The notes: generated by a model from the letters alone, not told the origin. 64,000 nt of DNA from Petrolisthes cinctipes (GCA_033782935.1 JAWQEG010000474.1:186001-250000); one strand, 5' to 3'; numbered from the stretch's first letter, positions 55,849 to 63,338 are shown. Numbers and translations: made by a program.

Positions 55849-55950
55849 AGCTGTGCTGGTTTCACAACCAATAAATACAATTTAAGCGGCTAGAAGCCGC
55901 GACAAATGCACTATTATTGGTATAGTGAAACCAGCACAGCTGTTTGCTAT
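55849..55950. repeat. Internal complementary region (ICR) of the DIRS element
   Basis: Two adjoining parts. 55849-55911 is the exact reverse complement of the left element end (55540-55602). 55913-55950 is the reverse complement of the right end (62947-62984), with one mismatch. Together they are complementary to the two ends joined as a circle. In the DIRS1 model this region templates completion and joining of the ends during circle formation. Its place between the recombinase gene and the 3' repeat is as expected. Confidence 0.93.
55909..55927. other. Candidate recombinase site at the circle junction
   Basis: CACTAT-TATTGGT-ATAGTG: 6-bp inverted arms around a 7-bp spacer, spanning the junction sequence stored in the ICR. 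Tyrosine recombinase sites commonly have inverted arms around a 6-8-bp spacer. The AATA shared with the genomic target lies at the arm/spacer border. This is an inference from pattern only. Confidence 0.45.
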
Positions 55951-56523
55951 GCATGCGATGCGGTAGGTGGGAGGTGAGGTGGAGGCAATCACGTGCTAGT
56001 TAAGAGTGGTTGAGAGCGGAGGGCAGGAAAGGTAACCGAGCCCGGTGAGGCAGCAGCTAACGCCCCTCCCGACACTGGCTAGGTGAAAAGCCGTGGTGGG
56101 GGAGAAGTAGCTTATACCGTATAACCGTAGACCATTCTGTTATAGACCAGAATTGTTACACATAAAGTCTTTATAGGTAGACTCGAGGGTTCGGGCCTAG
56201 GAGAGGAGGGGGGAGGTGCCCATGGCAACCCCCCCCCCCTTCCCCCCCCCCTTATTCAAGTCTTCTGAGTTAGGGCTATGGCCCTCGCTCAGGTAATGTG
56301 ATCCCGAGGGGATGAAGGAGGACACTAGGATCCAGATATCCTGTGTAATAATATCTCCTGTCACTCATCGTAGTTAAGTAATTGTTTGGAAAATGAATAC
56401 ACAAGAATTCCGTAACAATGTAATTTATTTTAGTCTCTCTTTCACCATATGTACACGTAAAGAATGGGGATGAGTATGAAGCTGTACAAGATGTGGATGA
56501 GGTATGGGATGATGTGACGGGAC
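55951..56523 (-). other. 3' non-coding region of the DIRS element
   Basis: 573 bp between the ICR and the recombinase stop. I see no credible coding frame. It holds an AATAAA on the minus strand at 56429-56424, about 95 nt after the stop codon, and two runs of ten C (56229-56238 and 56241-56250) that read as G-runs in the sense strand. Confidence 0.75.
56424..56429 (-). terminator. Candidate proximal polyadenylation signal
   Basis: AATAAA on the sense strand of the element, about 95 nt beyond the recombinase stop. Use of this site would give mRNA lacking the ICR and 3' repeat. Motif evidence only. Confidence 0.45.
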
Positions 56524-57510
56524 TTAAATCACCCGATCTTTTCTCTTCGGGCGGCCCCTCCCCCCCATGTGTCTCCCGCGGGGACCCTGGGGAATAGGAG
56601 GTGGAGTACCCATAGCCACACAGGGGGTAGGGGAGAGCGAGTGGAACAGGTACCTCGTCCTGAAGGAGGAAGTGGACGCCCAGCCCCCCAAATCCCTGAC
56701 CCTCTCCACCGAGTGAGTCCTGAGGAAGGCGAGGGAGGCGGCCACGCCCCTAACGCTGTGAGCCCTCGGGGCGTGTCCGGGATCCCCGTTCTCTATCACT
56801 CGGCAGAGAAGGCGAGCGATTGACCTAGGGAAGAGAGGGTTACCGGACCTAGAGTTGTAGAAGAGGTGGTCCGGAGAAGCCCCTCTCGTCGCCTCCACGT
56901 ATGCAACAAAGGCGTGGACTGGGCAGAGGGGGTGGAAATTTCCATCCCTCAGGAACGAGGGTACTGCGAGAGGGCCAATTCTGTCGTCAGCCTGCTCGTT
57001 CTTAGCTAGAAAAGCAGGAGAGGGGGAAATGGTTAAGGAAGTAAGGTTAGGGGTTACTGAAGAAAAGGCTGTGTGACGGGTCAGGGCTGCCAACTGAGAA
57101 GCCCTGTAACCTGTAGCTAAGGCGAGCAGGAAGAGAGCTTTCTGGAGGAGGTGACAAACCTCCAGAGGGACCCCCTCGAAGGTCAGGTAGGAAAGGACAC
57201 GATGAAGGGACCAGGAGGGTGTCTGGGCCCGGTGAGGTGCGGTCCCCGCCCGAATCCCCATCCTCAGGAGAGAGAGAGGCCTCTCCGAAACCTTAATGTT
57301 AAAACCCAGGAGGAGGGGATCAGACAGGGCTGCGTGATGCGCAAGCACCGTCGCCGGGGCCCTGTTGGTGGAATCGGCGAGCCACGTGAGGAATTCCAGG
57401 ACTGTGTCCTCCGAGATGACCCTGGAGGGGTGTCTTCGCAAGAAGTCCTGGAATCTTTTCCAGCACGATTCGTATTGTCGCACCGAAGACTGACGATGAG
57501 CCCTCAACAT
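56524..57510 (-). CDS. Tyrosine recombinase (integrase) of the DIRS element
   Basis: Inserts the circular DNA copy of the element into the genome by site-specific-type recombination in the nucleus. From the ATG at 57510 the product is 328 residues. An N-terminal core-binding, helical domain (about residues 1-100) is followed by the catalytic domain with the family's conserved residues: Arg136 in GYRASQLAAL, His251 and Arg254 in HSVR, Trp277 in GGW and the nucleophile Tyr287 in FRTRY. A basic tail (RPKRKDR) may be a nuclear localisation signal. The frame stays open upstream to 58803, but that part is a P/R/S-rich out-of-frame reading of the RNase H region. I chose 57510 because it sits at the start of the conserved domain and overlaps the polymerase stop (ATGTTGA), suggesting termination-reinitiation. 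No frameshift or missing key residue is visible. Confidence 0.92.
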   Translation of the reverse strand: MLRAHRQSSVRQYESCWKRFQDFLRRHPSRVISEDTVLEFLTWLADSTNRAPATVLAHHAALSDPLLLGFNIKVSERPLSLLRMGIRAGTAPHRAQTPSWSLHRVLSYLTFEGVPLEVCHLLQKALFLLALATGYRASQLAALTRHTAFSSVTPNLTSLTISPSPAFLAKNEQADDRIGPLAVPSFLRDGNFHPLCPVHAFVAYVEATRGASPDHLFYNSRSGNPLFPRSIARLLCRVIENGDPGHAPRAHSVRGVAASLAFLRTHSVERVRDLGGWASTSSFRTRYLFHSLSPTPCVAMGTPPPIPQGPRGRHMGGRGRPKRKDRVI

Positions 57511-59414
57511 CTTGTCCACTGTCTCCTTAGTGAACCTTTTGCTGAGGACTCCCCGTAGAAACTCCAAGCGTGTAGTTTCAGTGACGCTTGGAGTGGTGCA
57601 GACAGGGTGCTGGAGAGGCACGCCGATCCCAACTGAAGGGGATGCGGGCACCACCGGGACAACTCTCCGAACCACGGCTGTGCTGGCCAGAGGGGGGCTA
57701 TGAGGAGAACCCTCCCCCTGAAAGTGCGCAGCTTGAGGATCGCCTTCAGGAGGACTGAAGTGGCTGGGGGTGGGAAGAGGTAGAGATGACCCCACCTGTT
57801 CCAGTCCTCCGTGAAGGCGTCCGGGCCTCCCGCCTCTGTTCTGGATGAGAAAGTCAGGAACAGAGGGAGTAGGGCCGTGGATGGGGAGGCGAATAGGTCC
57901 ACCTCCGGTGTCCCGTAGCGAAGGCAGAGAGACTCGAACACAAGGGGACGCAGTTGCCACTCGACTGACGTCCCCCTGAACCTGGATAGGGCGTCCGCCC
58001 AATCGTTCTCCCGCCCTGGCACGTAGCGGGCCGAGAGGTGAATGTCCCTCTTGGCCGCTATTGCGAAAATCTGTTCTGACAGGGACAGGAGAATTTCCGA
58101 CCGTACGGTGCCCTGTTTCTGTAGGCACTGCACGGCCGCAACGTTGTCCATATCGAAGCGGACGCCTATCCTGGCAAACTGAGGGTGTCTGTTGAGCCAT
58201 TCCTTTGCTACCATCAACTCCCGGGCGTTGATATGCAGTAGCCTTTCCCCTTCCTTCCATCCCCCGCACCGTTGATGTCCCAGGCAAGACTGGTATCCCC
58301 AGCCTACGTCCGATGCGTCTGTCGCCACCGTAATCCCCGGGGGAGGGAACACCCAGGGGACCCGCTGACGCAGGGCACCGGGACGTAGCCAGGGGCGAAG
58401 GAGGCGGTGGAGAGAGGGGGACACTTGCCTGGGAAGGTCCCTGTGTGCGGGGGACAGGTGGAGGTTTACCTCCCGTGTCAGCCTCCTGTGTTTCAATCGT
58501 CCCAGGGGCATTGCAGGGGCCGCGAAATTTAGGGACCCGAGCAATGATTCCCACTGGCGGCGAGAGAAAGTACGGGAAAAATGCGCCTGGCGGACGTGGC
58601 GGAGGGTCCGGCGGGCGTTGTCTGGAGCGAGAGAGAGGGTGGCCGAAAGAGAGTCCCACTCTATTCCTAGCCAACACAGCTTGCGAGTGGGGGTGAGAGA
58701 GGACTTGGGGATGTTCAACAGAAACCCCATTTCCTCTAGCACTCCCCTCGCTACCCGGACGTTGTTTGCTACCTGCTCCTTGGAAGGGGCGTGAAGCAAC
58801 CAATCGTCCAGGTACATGAGGGTGGGGACACCCGCCTCTGCCAGACGGGATGCCACCACCCTCACGAGTTTTGTGAAGACTCGCGGAGCTAGAGAAAGAC
58901 CGAAAAGGAGCCTGGTAAACTGGAACGTCTCGGTCCCCACCTGGAAGGCCAGAAAGCGGCGAAACCTGGGGTGGATCGGGACGTGCCAGTACGCATCCTT
59001 GAGATCCAGGGATGCTAACCAGTCTCCCTTCCTCAGAACTGTGCGGACCTGAGCAACCGAAACCATCCTGAAATGTAACGTTTTCACGAATTTGTTTAGC
59101 TTGCTCAGGTCCATCACCAATCTCGTTTTTCCCTGATCCTTTTTGGGGACCATGAATAAACGAGAAAGAAAGACCCTTCCCGTCGCCCGCTCCACTACCC
59201 CTTTTTCCCGCATTTCTAACACATGCGGGACGACCGAAAGTGACACTTTGGTTGAGGCAGGAGGTAGACGTAGTGGCTGTAACGGGAGAAGACAGGTGTC
59301 AGTGAGAGTACCGTTAATCCTAATCCCCCGGGGCCCGAGGGACCCGGGGGTGGTTGGGGGGTGAATGACAGGAGAGGCAGAGATTTTGACCGCAAGGGAA
59401 AATCTGATTTTGAC
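57504..59414 (-). CDS. Reverse transcriptase / RNase H polyprotein of the DIRS element (pol, main exon)
   Basis: Copies the element RNA into DNA and removes the RNA strand. The exon begins after the acceptor CCGTTAG at 59415 and is open to the TGA at 57504. Reverse transcriptase motifs in order: PKKDQGKTRLVMDL, SLDLKDAYWHVPI (first catalytic Asp at about 59006), LLFGLSLAPRVF and YLDD (from 58814). RNase H acidic residues are in ATDAS (58319), ARELM (58220), DMDN (58148) and WADALSR (57995). After RNase H comes the segment PEVDLFAS ... DAF..DWNRWGHLYLFPPP ... APLWPAQPWF, found in DIRS-type polymerases and often described as a degenerate adenine-methylase-like domain. The frame joins in phase 0 to the upstream exon ending at 59484. 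No aspartic protease is seen, as is usual for this group. All key catalytic residues appear present. Confidence 0.95.
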   Translation of the reverse strand, partial: VKIRFSLAVKISASPVIHPPTTPGSLGPRGIRINGTLTDTCLLPLQPLRLPPASTKVSLSVVPHVLEMREKGVVERATGRVFLSRLFMVPKKDQGKTRLVMDLSKLNKFVKTLHFRMVSVAQVRTVLRKGDWLASLDLKDAYWHVPIHPRFRRFLAFQVGTETFQFTRLLFGLSLAPRVFTKLVRVVASRLAEAGVPTLMYLDDWLLHAPSKEQVANNVRVARGVLEEMGFLLNIPKSSLTPTRKLCWLGIEWDSLSATLSLAPDNARRTLRHVRQAHFSRTFSRRQWESLLGSLNFAAPAMPLGRLKHRRLTREVNLHLSPAHRDLPRQVSPSLHRLLRPWLRPGALRQRVPWVFPPPGITVATDASDVGWGYQSCLGHQRCGGWKEGERLLHINARELMVAKEWLNRHPQFARIGVRFDMDNVAAVQCLQKQGTVRSEILLSLSEQIFAIAAKRDIHLSARYVPGRENDWADALSRFRGTSVEWQLRPLVFESLCLRYGTPEVDLFASPSTALLPLFLTFSSRTEAGGPDAFTEDWNRWGHLYLFPPPATSVLLKAILKLRTFRGRVLLIAPLWPAQPWFGELSRWCPHPLQLGSACLSSTLSAPLQASLKLHAWSFYGESSAKGSLRRQWTRC

Positions 59415-59483
59415 CTAACGGTAGCCCAAGGACGGGATTAGGCATAATTCATATGTCAGAAAGTAAGGATGACAGTTACTCAC
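59415..59483 (-). other. Predicted intron in pol (69 bp, phase 0)
   Basis: Donor CCG|GTGAGTAAC at 59483, acceptor CTACCGTTAG ending at 59415, branch-like CTAAT about 30 nt upstream of the acceptor. It contains an in-frame stop next to the acceptor, so pol is continuous with the upstream exon only if it is removed. Splicing joins the same reading frame on both sides. Confidence 0.75.
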
Positions 59484-59796
59484 CGGAACAGTAATCCAGG
59501 GCCATGACAGGCCCTGGCGAATTATCCTTGCTGCCCAGCCGTGGGTGGGCCAGGCTGCTGACCACCCTGTGAGGCAGCCCAGAGTGGGACCCTCAAGTGG
59601 CGCGGTCCTTCTGGGCGGGGTGGTTGAAGGAGGACTTGGGCTTCGAGTAGGATTTGGAGCCCTGTCCCCTTCCTCGAAACGGCTGCTGGCCCCTCTGGGA
59701 GGGCCTGTTGTGTGCTCTCGGGGGAGTGGGATAGGAGGGCCTCGGTAGCCTGGAGGGCTGGGAGGGCCTCCGGGGCTGGTAGGCTGGTCTGGCTGG
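59484..59796 (-). CDS. Pol N-terminal exon overlapping the end of gag
   Basis: This frame is open from about 59822 and ends at the donor at 59484. The last third (GWSAAWPTHGWAARIIRQG and LSWPW) resembles the W...D.WV..I..G segment that precedes the reverse transcriptase fingers in DIRS-type polymerases, so the frame appears to be used. The upstream part overlaps the gag C-terminus in another frame and is P/R-rich, so it carries little signal. The start given is the second possible acceptor (CCCCACAG ending at 59797), which would fuse this frame to the preceding gag exon. If that acceptor is not used, the true start is unknown and could involve frameshifting or internal initiation. Confidence 0.6.
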
Positions 59797-59812
59797 CTGT
59801 GGGGCACGTGGC
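59593..59812 (-). CDS. Gag C-terminal exon of the DIRS element
   Basis: Begins after the acceptor TTTGTCCGTAG (59813) and ends at TGA 59593. The product is proline-, arginine- and glutamine-rich, with YQPRRPSQPSR, QQPFRGRGQGSKSY and a short final KDRAT. Such R/G-rich tails are common at the end of DIRS gag proteins and probably bind RNA. The splice from 59913 completes a split codon (phase 2) and keeps the frame. Dual coding: the same DNA is read in another frame for the pol N-terminus. Confidence 0.75.
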
Positions 59813-59912
59813 CTACGGACAAACAGAATGATTAGGAACCAAAGTAGACCCGAAAATCCTTTCATTTCACCCCCGTGACAACTCGGGTAAGACGAACACG
59901 AGAGGTACTTAC
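59813..59912 (-). other. Predicted gag intron (100 bp, phase 2)
   Basis: Donor CCAA|GTAAGTACC at 59912, acceptor TTCTGTTTGTCCGTAG ending at 59813. Removing it joins two gag frames that otherwise differ. A second possible acceptor, CCCCACAG, ends at 59797. Confidence 0.78.
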
Positions 59913-60173
59913 TTGGAGGTGGATGGCTTTGGTAAATTGATTACCGCTGGGAGGGAGGCGAAGATCGTGTCTGTCGCCGGTTGGTCAAAGAGGGCGGGGG
60001 ACAAGGGGGCAGCTCGCACCACTCCCCTCTGTGCCATCTCCGGCGCAGATTTAGCCGCCGCCTGGCGGGCTGCCAGTCTCGCCTCGGCGAACGCCTTCGC
60101 CTCCTCCCGCATGAAGTGGGTCGTCATCGCCGCCATGCCCTCCATCACGGTGGCCATGGAAGAGAGGGTGTCA
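59913..60173 (-). CDS. Gag internal exon of the DIRS element
   Basis: About 87 codons between the acceptor TTTACCCCTTACAG (60174) and the donor at 59912. The product has an Ala/Met/Glu-rich helical stretch (MATVMEGMAAMTTHFMREE, then AEARLAARQAA), which may form a coiled coil for Gag self-association, followed by a proline-containing segment ending LPKPSTS. Both splices use split codons that keep the reading frame with the neighbouring exons. No recognised domain beyond its position between the two other gag exons. Confidence 0.75.
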
Positions 60174-60289
60174 CTGTAAGGGGTAAACAAGGAAAAACCG
60201 AGCGAACCCGGGGATAAGTACCCGGGAGTAACAGAGAGACCCTCTACCCAGCATCCCTAAAAAACATGACACACGAGTAAGGTACTCAC
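60174..60289 (-). other. Predicted gag intron (116 bp, phase 2)
   Basis: Donor CTAGC|GTGAGTACC at 60289, acceptor TTGTTTACCCCTTACAG ending at 60174. It contains stops, and its removal joins the large gag exon to the helical exon in frame. Confidence 0.78.
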
Positions 60290-61962
60290 GCTAGCTGTAC
60301 ACCCGACATCTCGTGGTAGGAGTTGGTTAGGGCGTTGAGGCAGTCCCTAATCAACGAGGCGGCTGCTCCCGTGGAGATGGTGTGGGCCAACTCTAGACGG
60401 GTAGCAGACTCCGCCTGTCGCAACTTACCATCGGGCTCCTTCAGCTGATAGGGGACCGGGGGTTCCTTCTCCGTCTTCCACAGGCACTCCCTCAAGCCCG
60501 GGGGGGCCCGGGAATGAGGGAGGATGACGGGGAAAGACGGAGGAGGGGGCTTCCTGGGCGCGTTGTTTCTCTGGTGGTCCAGGGACTTAAGGAGAAGGGC
60601 TGGAATGTCCAGGTCCCCTTCGCCCTTATCCCCCGGGAAGTACGCGTCCGGGGAAAGGAGGAGAGCCGTGTTACCGTGGGAGCGGTCAATCCTCCAAGCC
60701 CCGGACAAGTGTAGCTGGCTGTACTCCACCAGAAAACCCATCGCGTCCAGGGTCGCCGCAGAGGACACCCTAGATGAAGTGGGTACGGGCGCTGAGATAG
60801 GACGGACCTTGTAGAGGGAATAGCCTCGCCCTTCTCATCCGCCCCCCACTTCACCACGACGTCATCCCTCCGGATCCACACGTCTGGTTGAGCTGTGTCC
60901 GGAGACCAAGCCACCAGTCTGCCCTCCTCCGAAGAGTGGGTCCAGGTAGGAGGGAGAAGAGACCAAGAGTAGGGAAGGTATCCGTCTCCCGAAGGAGGGG
61001 GTGACGGGGACGGAGGTGCGGAGGTAACCAACTCCTCAGCTACGTCCCCCGACGGAGACTCGAGCCCCGGGGAAACGGGAGGCACGAAAAGGACTCCCAC
61101 ATCCCCGGGAGGACTCGCGCCCTCGACGGGAGCAGCAGCGGGAGGCGGGGGAACAGGAGCGGGTTCCGTAGCGACAGCCGGAGGCTGCGCGACGGAAGCC
61201 CCAGGAAAAGCGTGAGGAATAAGGGCGTGGAAGATCTTAACTATCTTCCTCGACGAGGGGCTGTCCCCCCCCCCGCTTACCCCTGCGGGAATTGCGGGCG
61301 GGCGAAGGAGAGCTCCCCGACGACGAAGAAGAGGAAGAGGACGACGAAGAAGAGGAGGAAGGAGAACGGCGACGAGCACGGGACTTCCTGGAGTGGCGGG
61401 ACCTTTTAGCTGAACGCTTGCGTCCTCTAGAGAGGCCTGAGGAGCCAGCTCTAGCAGGAGGCGAAGCTGGGGGTTCCCTGCTGGGCCCTTGTACCGGTGA
61501 GGCAGTCGGGAGAACCAGCGCGACAGACTCGCTCGTTTCCCGGGGGGATAAGCCCCAAGAAGGAGTCGTAGTACCGCCTAGGGAAGGAGGCTCAATCTCT
61601 CGGGCCTCAGGAGGTTCTAGCCCCTGAGACTCCGAGAGACAGGAAGAAGGGTAACGGGTCCTGAATAAACCCAGGTCCGCTCCCAAAATCGGGTCCACCC
61701 ACGCCAAAGAAGAACCGTCTCGTTTGTGGGCCATTCTCCTAGCCCTCGTCCACGCCATACGAAGAGAAGCAAGGGCAGGGAGCTTGGAGCGGGCAGAAGG
61801 GGAGGTAACCCGACACAACTCAGCCCAGGGGCGGCACACACCACACGCCAAAGGGTCGTAACCCAAGGGAGTGAAGCAGGGTGCGTGAGGAGAACAGTGC
61901 AGGTGTCCGTCAGGCGAGACCCGCACGGTACATCCTGAGGCAGCACAAAGGGCACGAGTAGG
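60290..61962 (-). pseudogene. Gag main exon with two frame disruptions
   Basis: Likely the capsid/nucleic-acid-binding protein of the element. It starts after the acceptor TTCTTTTCTCCCCCAG (61963). The first part has a Cys/His cluster (C-x4-C, then GHLHC, C-x5-C and CGVC) like the zinc-binding motif of DIRS gag proteins. A basic RS-rich tract (about 61440-61370) and a long serine run follow. At the run of ten C (61265-61274) the frame moves by +1. The next segment, with YLPYSWSLLPP and DVWIRRDDVVVKWG, continues to about 60830, where a -1 change returns to the first frame (SLYKVRPIS, AATLDAMGFLVEY, NALTNSYHEM). The two changes compensate. They may be real mutations in this copy or sequencing errors. 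The 5' exon and start codon were not found. Confidence 0.7.
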
Positions 61963-61963
61963 C

Positions 61964-62762
61964 TGGGGGAGAAAAGAATACACAAACATGGGTTAACACG
62001 TGCAAACACTGGAACACAGAAGACACGAAACCCATCCTCCCCGAAGGAAAGAAGCGCGGGACACGCCCGCTGAACCTGGGGACCAGGACACGATCCCCAA
62101 CACTCGCGCAGCCGCCCAGGGAAAAACCCCGTAAAACCAAAACCGTCCGCCACATGGAGCGGGTAAAAAAGGGCCTCCCCGGACAGAAGAACCAGAAGGA
62201 GGGGTAGGAGGGGACCCGATAGCCTGAGAAGAAACACTCCAGGCTGAAAATAATGGAAAAACCCCAAAAATAAAATAAAAAACCCCCGCCCGGGAGAGGA
62301 AGAGAGAACCAGGGCACAATTCTCACTCCCCCCTACCGAGAGGGGACACATAATAATCGGGGAAGGCAAGAGGAAGGGCTGCAAAGACCCCATGTGGTCA
62401 CCACGTGGGGCGGAGAAGTCCCACGTGGCGCCCACTAACCTCGCTAAAAACCCCAGAAAACCCCGATAAAATACACACAAAGAATGTACTAGTGGCAGGA
62501 GGGACAGTGAAAGGGGGGACAGACGGAGAAAAACTCCGAAAACAGGGGCTGAAAAGCCCCCTTCGCTTAAGGAAAGAACTAAGTCCTAATGAAGAAAAAA
62601 ACCCCATAAACACCTAAAACCCTCCTAGAAAACACACATGATACATCTGCAAAGCAGGCTAGCCACTAGAACACAAAAGAAAAACTTAGCAGGAACACGC
62701 GACACAATACCATAGTGTAGCAGCGAGGAGCGTAGATGTTGACTGAGACGTGTTCCGCGACA
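61964..62762 (-). other. 5' leader region of the DIRS element
   Basis: About 800 bp between the 5' inverted repeat and the first recognisable gag exon. Long open frames exist on the minus strand but read as low-complexity F/L/P/S-rich sequence with no domain, so I do not call them. It should hold the transcription start, a first exon and an intron ending at the acceptor at 61963. Possible donors are GCGAG|GTTAGTG near 62440 and GGGA|GTGAGA near 62326, neither convincing. Confidence 0.55.
62388..62428. promoter_or_regulatory. CACGTG-containing palindrome cluster in the 5' leader
   Basis: A 23-bp near-palindrome centred on GGTCACC (62388-62410) overlaps a second inverted repeat, CCACGTGGG ... 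CCCACGTGG (62401-62409 and 62420-62428). CACGTG is the core bound by bHLH-type factors (E-box), so this could be an enhancer or promoter site of the element. Inference from motif only. Confidence 0.4.
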
Positions 62763-62984
62763 GAGTGGGCGAGCGGTATTCAGCGGAGGAGGGGCTTAAT
62801 ACCTCACCTCACCACCACCAGGTGGCTCCACTATCAGTACAGCGCCAGATTTGAATTTTATTTACTTCTGATGAACGTCACGGAATTGACCCTTCCAACC
62901 CAGATTATGCCTATACGGGGCCTGGGCTTGTGAAGGGGCCTATTCTATAGCAAATAGCTGTGCTGGTTTCACTATACCAATAAT
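62763..62984 (-). repeat. 5' inverted terminal repeat of the DIRS element
   Basis: Positions 62763-62972 are the inverted copy of 55586-55795 (210 bp, one mismatch seen). The outer 12 bp (CTATACCAATAAT side) differ from the other end and are copied instead in the ICR. In DIRS elements this repeat carries the promoter. The junction with satellite at AAT|ATCGATTTT is clean. Confidence 0.93.
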
Positions 62985-63033
62985 ATCGATTTTGAGCATG
63001 TTTTGGGTCTGTATCTTGAAAACATTCTAACTA
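62985..63033. repeat. Satellite fragment between DIRS and SINE
   Basis: 49 bp of ordinary monomer (ATCGATTTTGAGCATG through CATTCTAACTA). It continues the monomer interrupted at 55538 and is continued at 63366. Confidence 0.95.
63028..63033. repeat. SINE target-site duplication (left)
   Basis: TAACTA, repeated at 63360-63365. The exact edge is ambiguous because the SINE tail also ends in TTTAAC. Confidence 0.65.
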
Positions 63034-63042
63034 GCTTCTGGC

Positions 63043-63094
63043 TAGCACAGTGCTAGAGTCTGTGGCTGCAATCCTGCGGCCCAGCGTTCGATCC
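63043..63094 (+). promoter_or_regulatory. Internal RNA polymerase III promoter (A and B boxes)
   Basis: A box TAGCACAGTGC fits the first nine positions of the TRGCNNAGYNGG consensus. B box GCGTTCGATCC fits GGTTCGANNCC with one change. The spacing of 30 bp between them is normal for tRNA-type promoters. Confidence 0.75.
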
Positions 63095-63338
63095 TTGCTC
63101 GGGACACGATAAAAATCTTTCACTGATGCCAGAGGTTACCACCCCTGTGAGCAGGGGGTGGGGGGTTTGAGTCAGCTGTCTGAGGTCTTCCTGCTTACGC
63201 AGCCATAGCTGAAGCTGACTCGGGTCTCACGTGGGTGAGGTCTTTGGGCCACTCATCATCCTTGTGATGCGTGCTATAGTTGTGTTTCATACACATAGTG
63301 TGTGATACACTCTGTCCCATTGACTGCCACTCATTGGT

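Larger units (their letters stand above)
55539..62984 (-). mobile_element. DIRS1-like tyrosine-recombinase retrotransposon, full length (7446 bp)
   Basis: A complete element inserted in the satellite and read right to left. It carries inverted terminal repeats, an internal complementary region, gag, reverse transcriptase/RNase H and a tyrosine recombinase, the defining set of the DIRS1 group. Such elements are copied through RNA into a circular DNA that the recombinase inserts, so they make no target duplication. Here the flanks CACCTAAAAT and ATCGATTTT join to form an intact monomer with only AAT(A) shared with the element ends. Polymerase and recombinase frames are intact. Gag has two frame disruptions. 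The GC-rich interior (many CCC/GGG runs) contrasts sharply with the AT-rich satellite. It has introns, which is unusual for a retrotransposon. Confidence 0.95.

Noticed and set aside
55540..55911. Separate MITE with 63-bp inverted repeats and a TA duplication
   Set aside because: Its right arm and the adjoining 38 bp are exactly complementary to the two ends of the 7.4-kb element, and its inner 210 bp match the other terminus. It is the 3' repeat plus ICR of the DIRS element.
57511..58803. N-terminal extension of the recombinase frame (about 430 codons)
   Set aside because: P/R/S-rich with no domain; it is the RNase H coding region read in another frame. The conserved recombinase sequence starts at about 57588-57510.
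60798..61279. An additional intron (GTAAGC near 61279 to AG near 60812 or 60798) in place of the two gag frame changes
   Set aside because: The intervening frame encodes coherent protein (for example DVWIRRDDVVVKWG) that leads directly into the downstream gag segment, so removal is less likely than two small indels. It cannot be fully excluded.
61617..62480. 287-codon minus-strand frame upstream of gag as a gag N-terminus
   Set aside because: F/L/P/S-rich low-complexity sequence. It overlaps the Cys/His gag exon in a different frame and runs through a good splice acceptor at 61963.
56569..62617. Plus-strand open frames within the DIRS element
   Set aside because: They lie opposite the polymerase, recombinase and gag exons, have no recognisable domains and reflect GC-rich antisense sequence.
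63034..63108. Functional tRNA gene
   Set aside because: A and B boxes are present but stems do not pair well, and the sequence continues into a SINE body with a tandem tail and target duplications.
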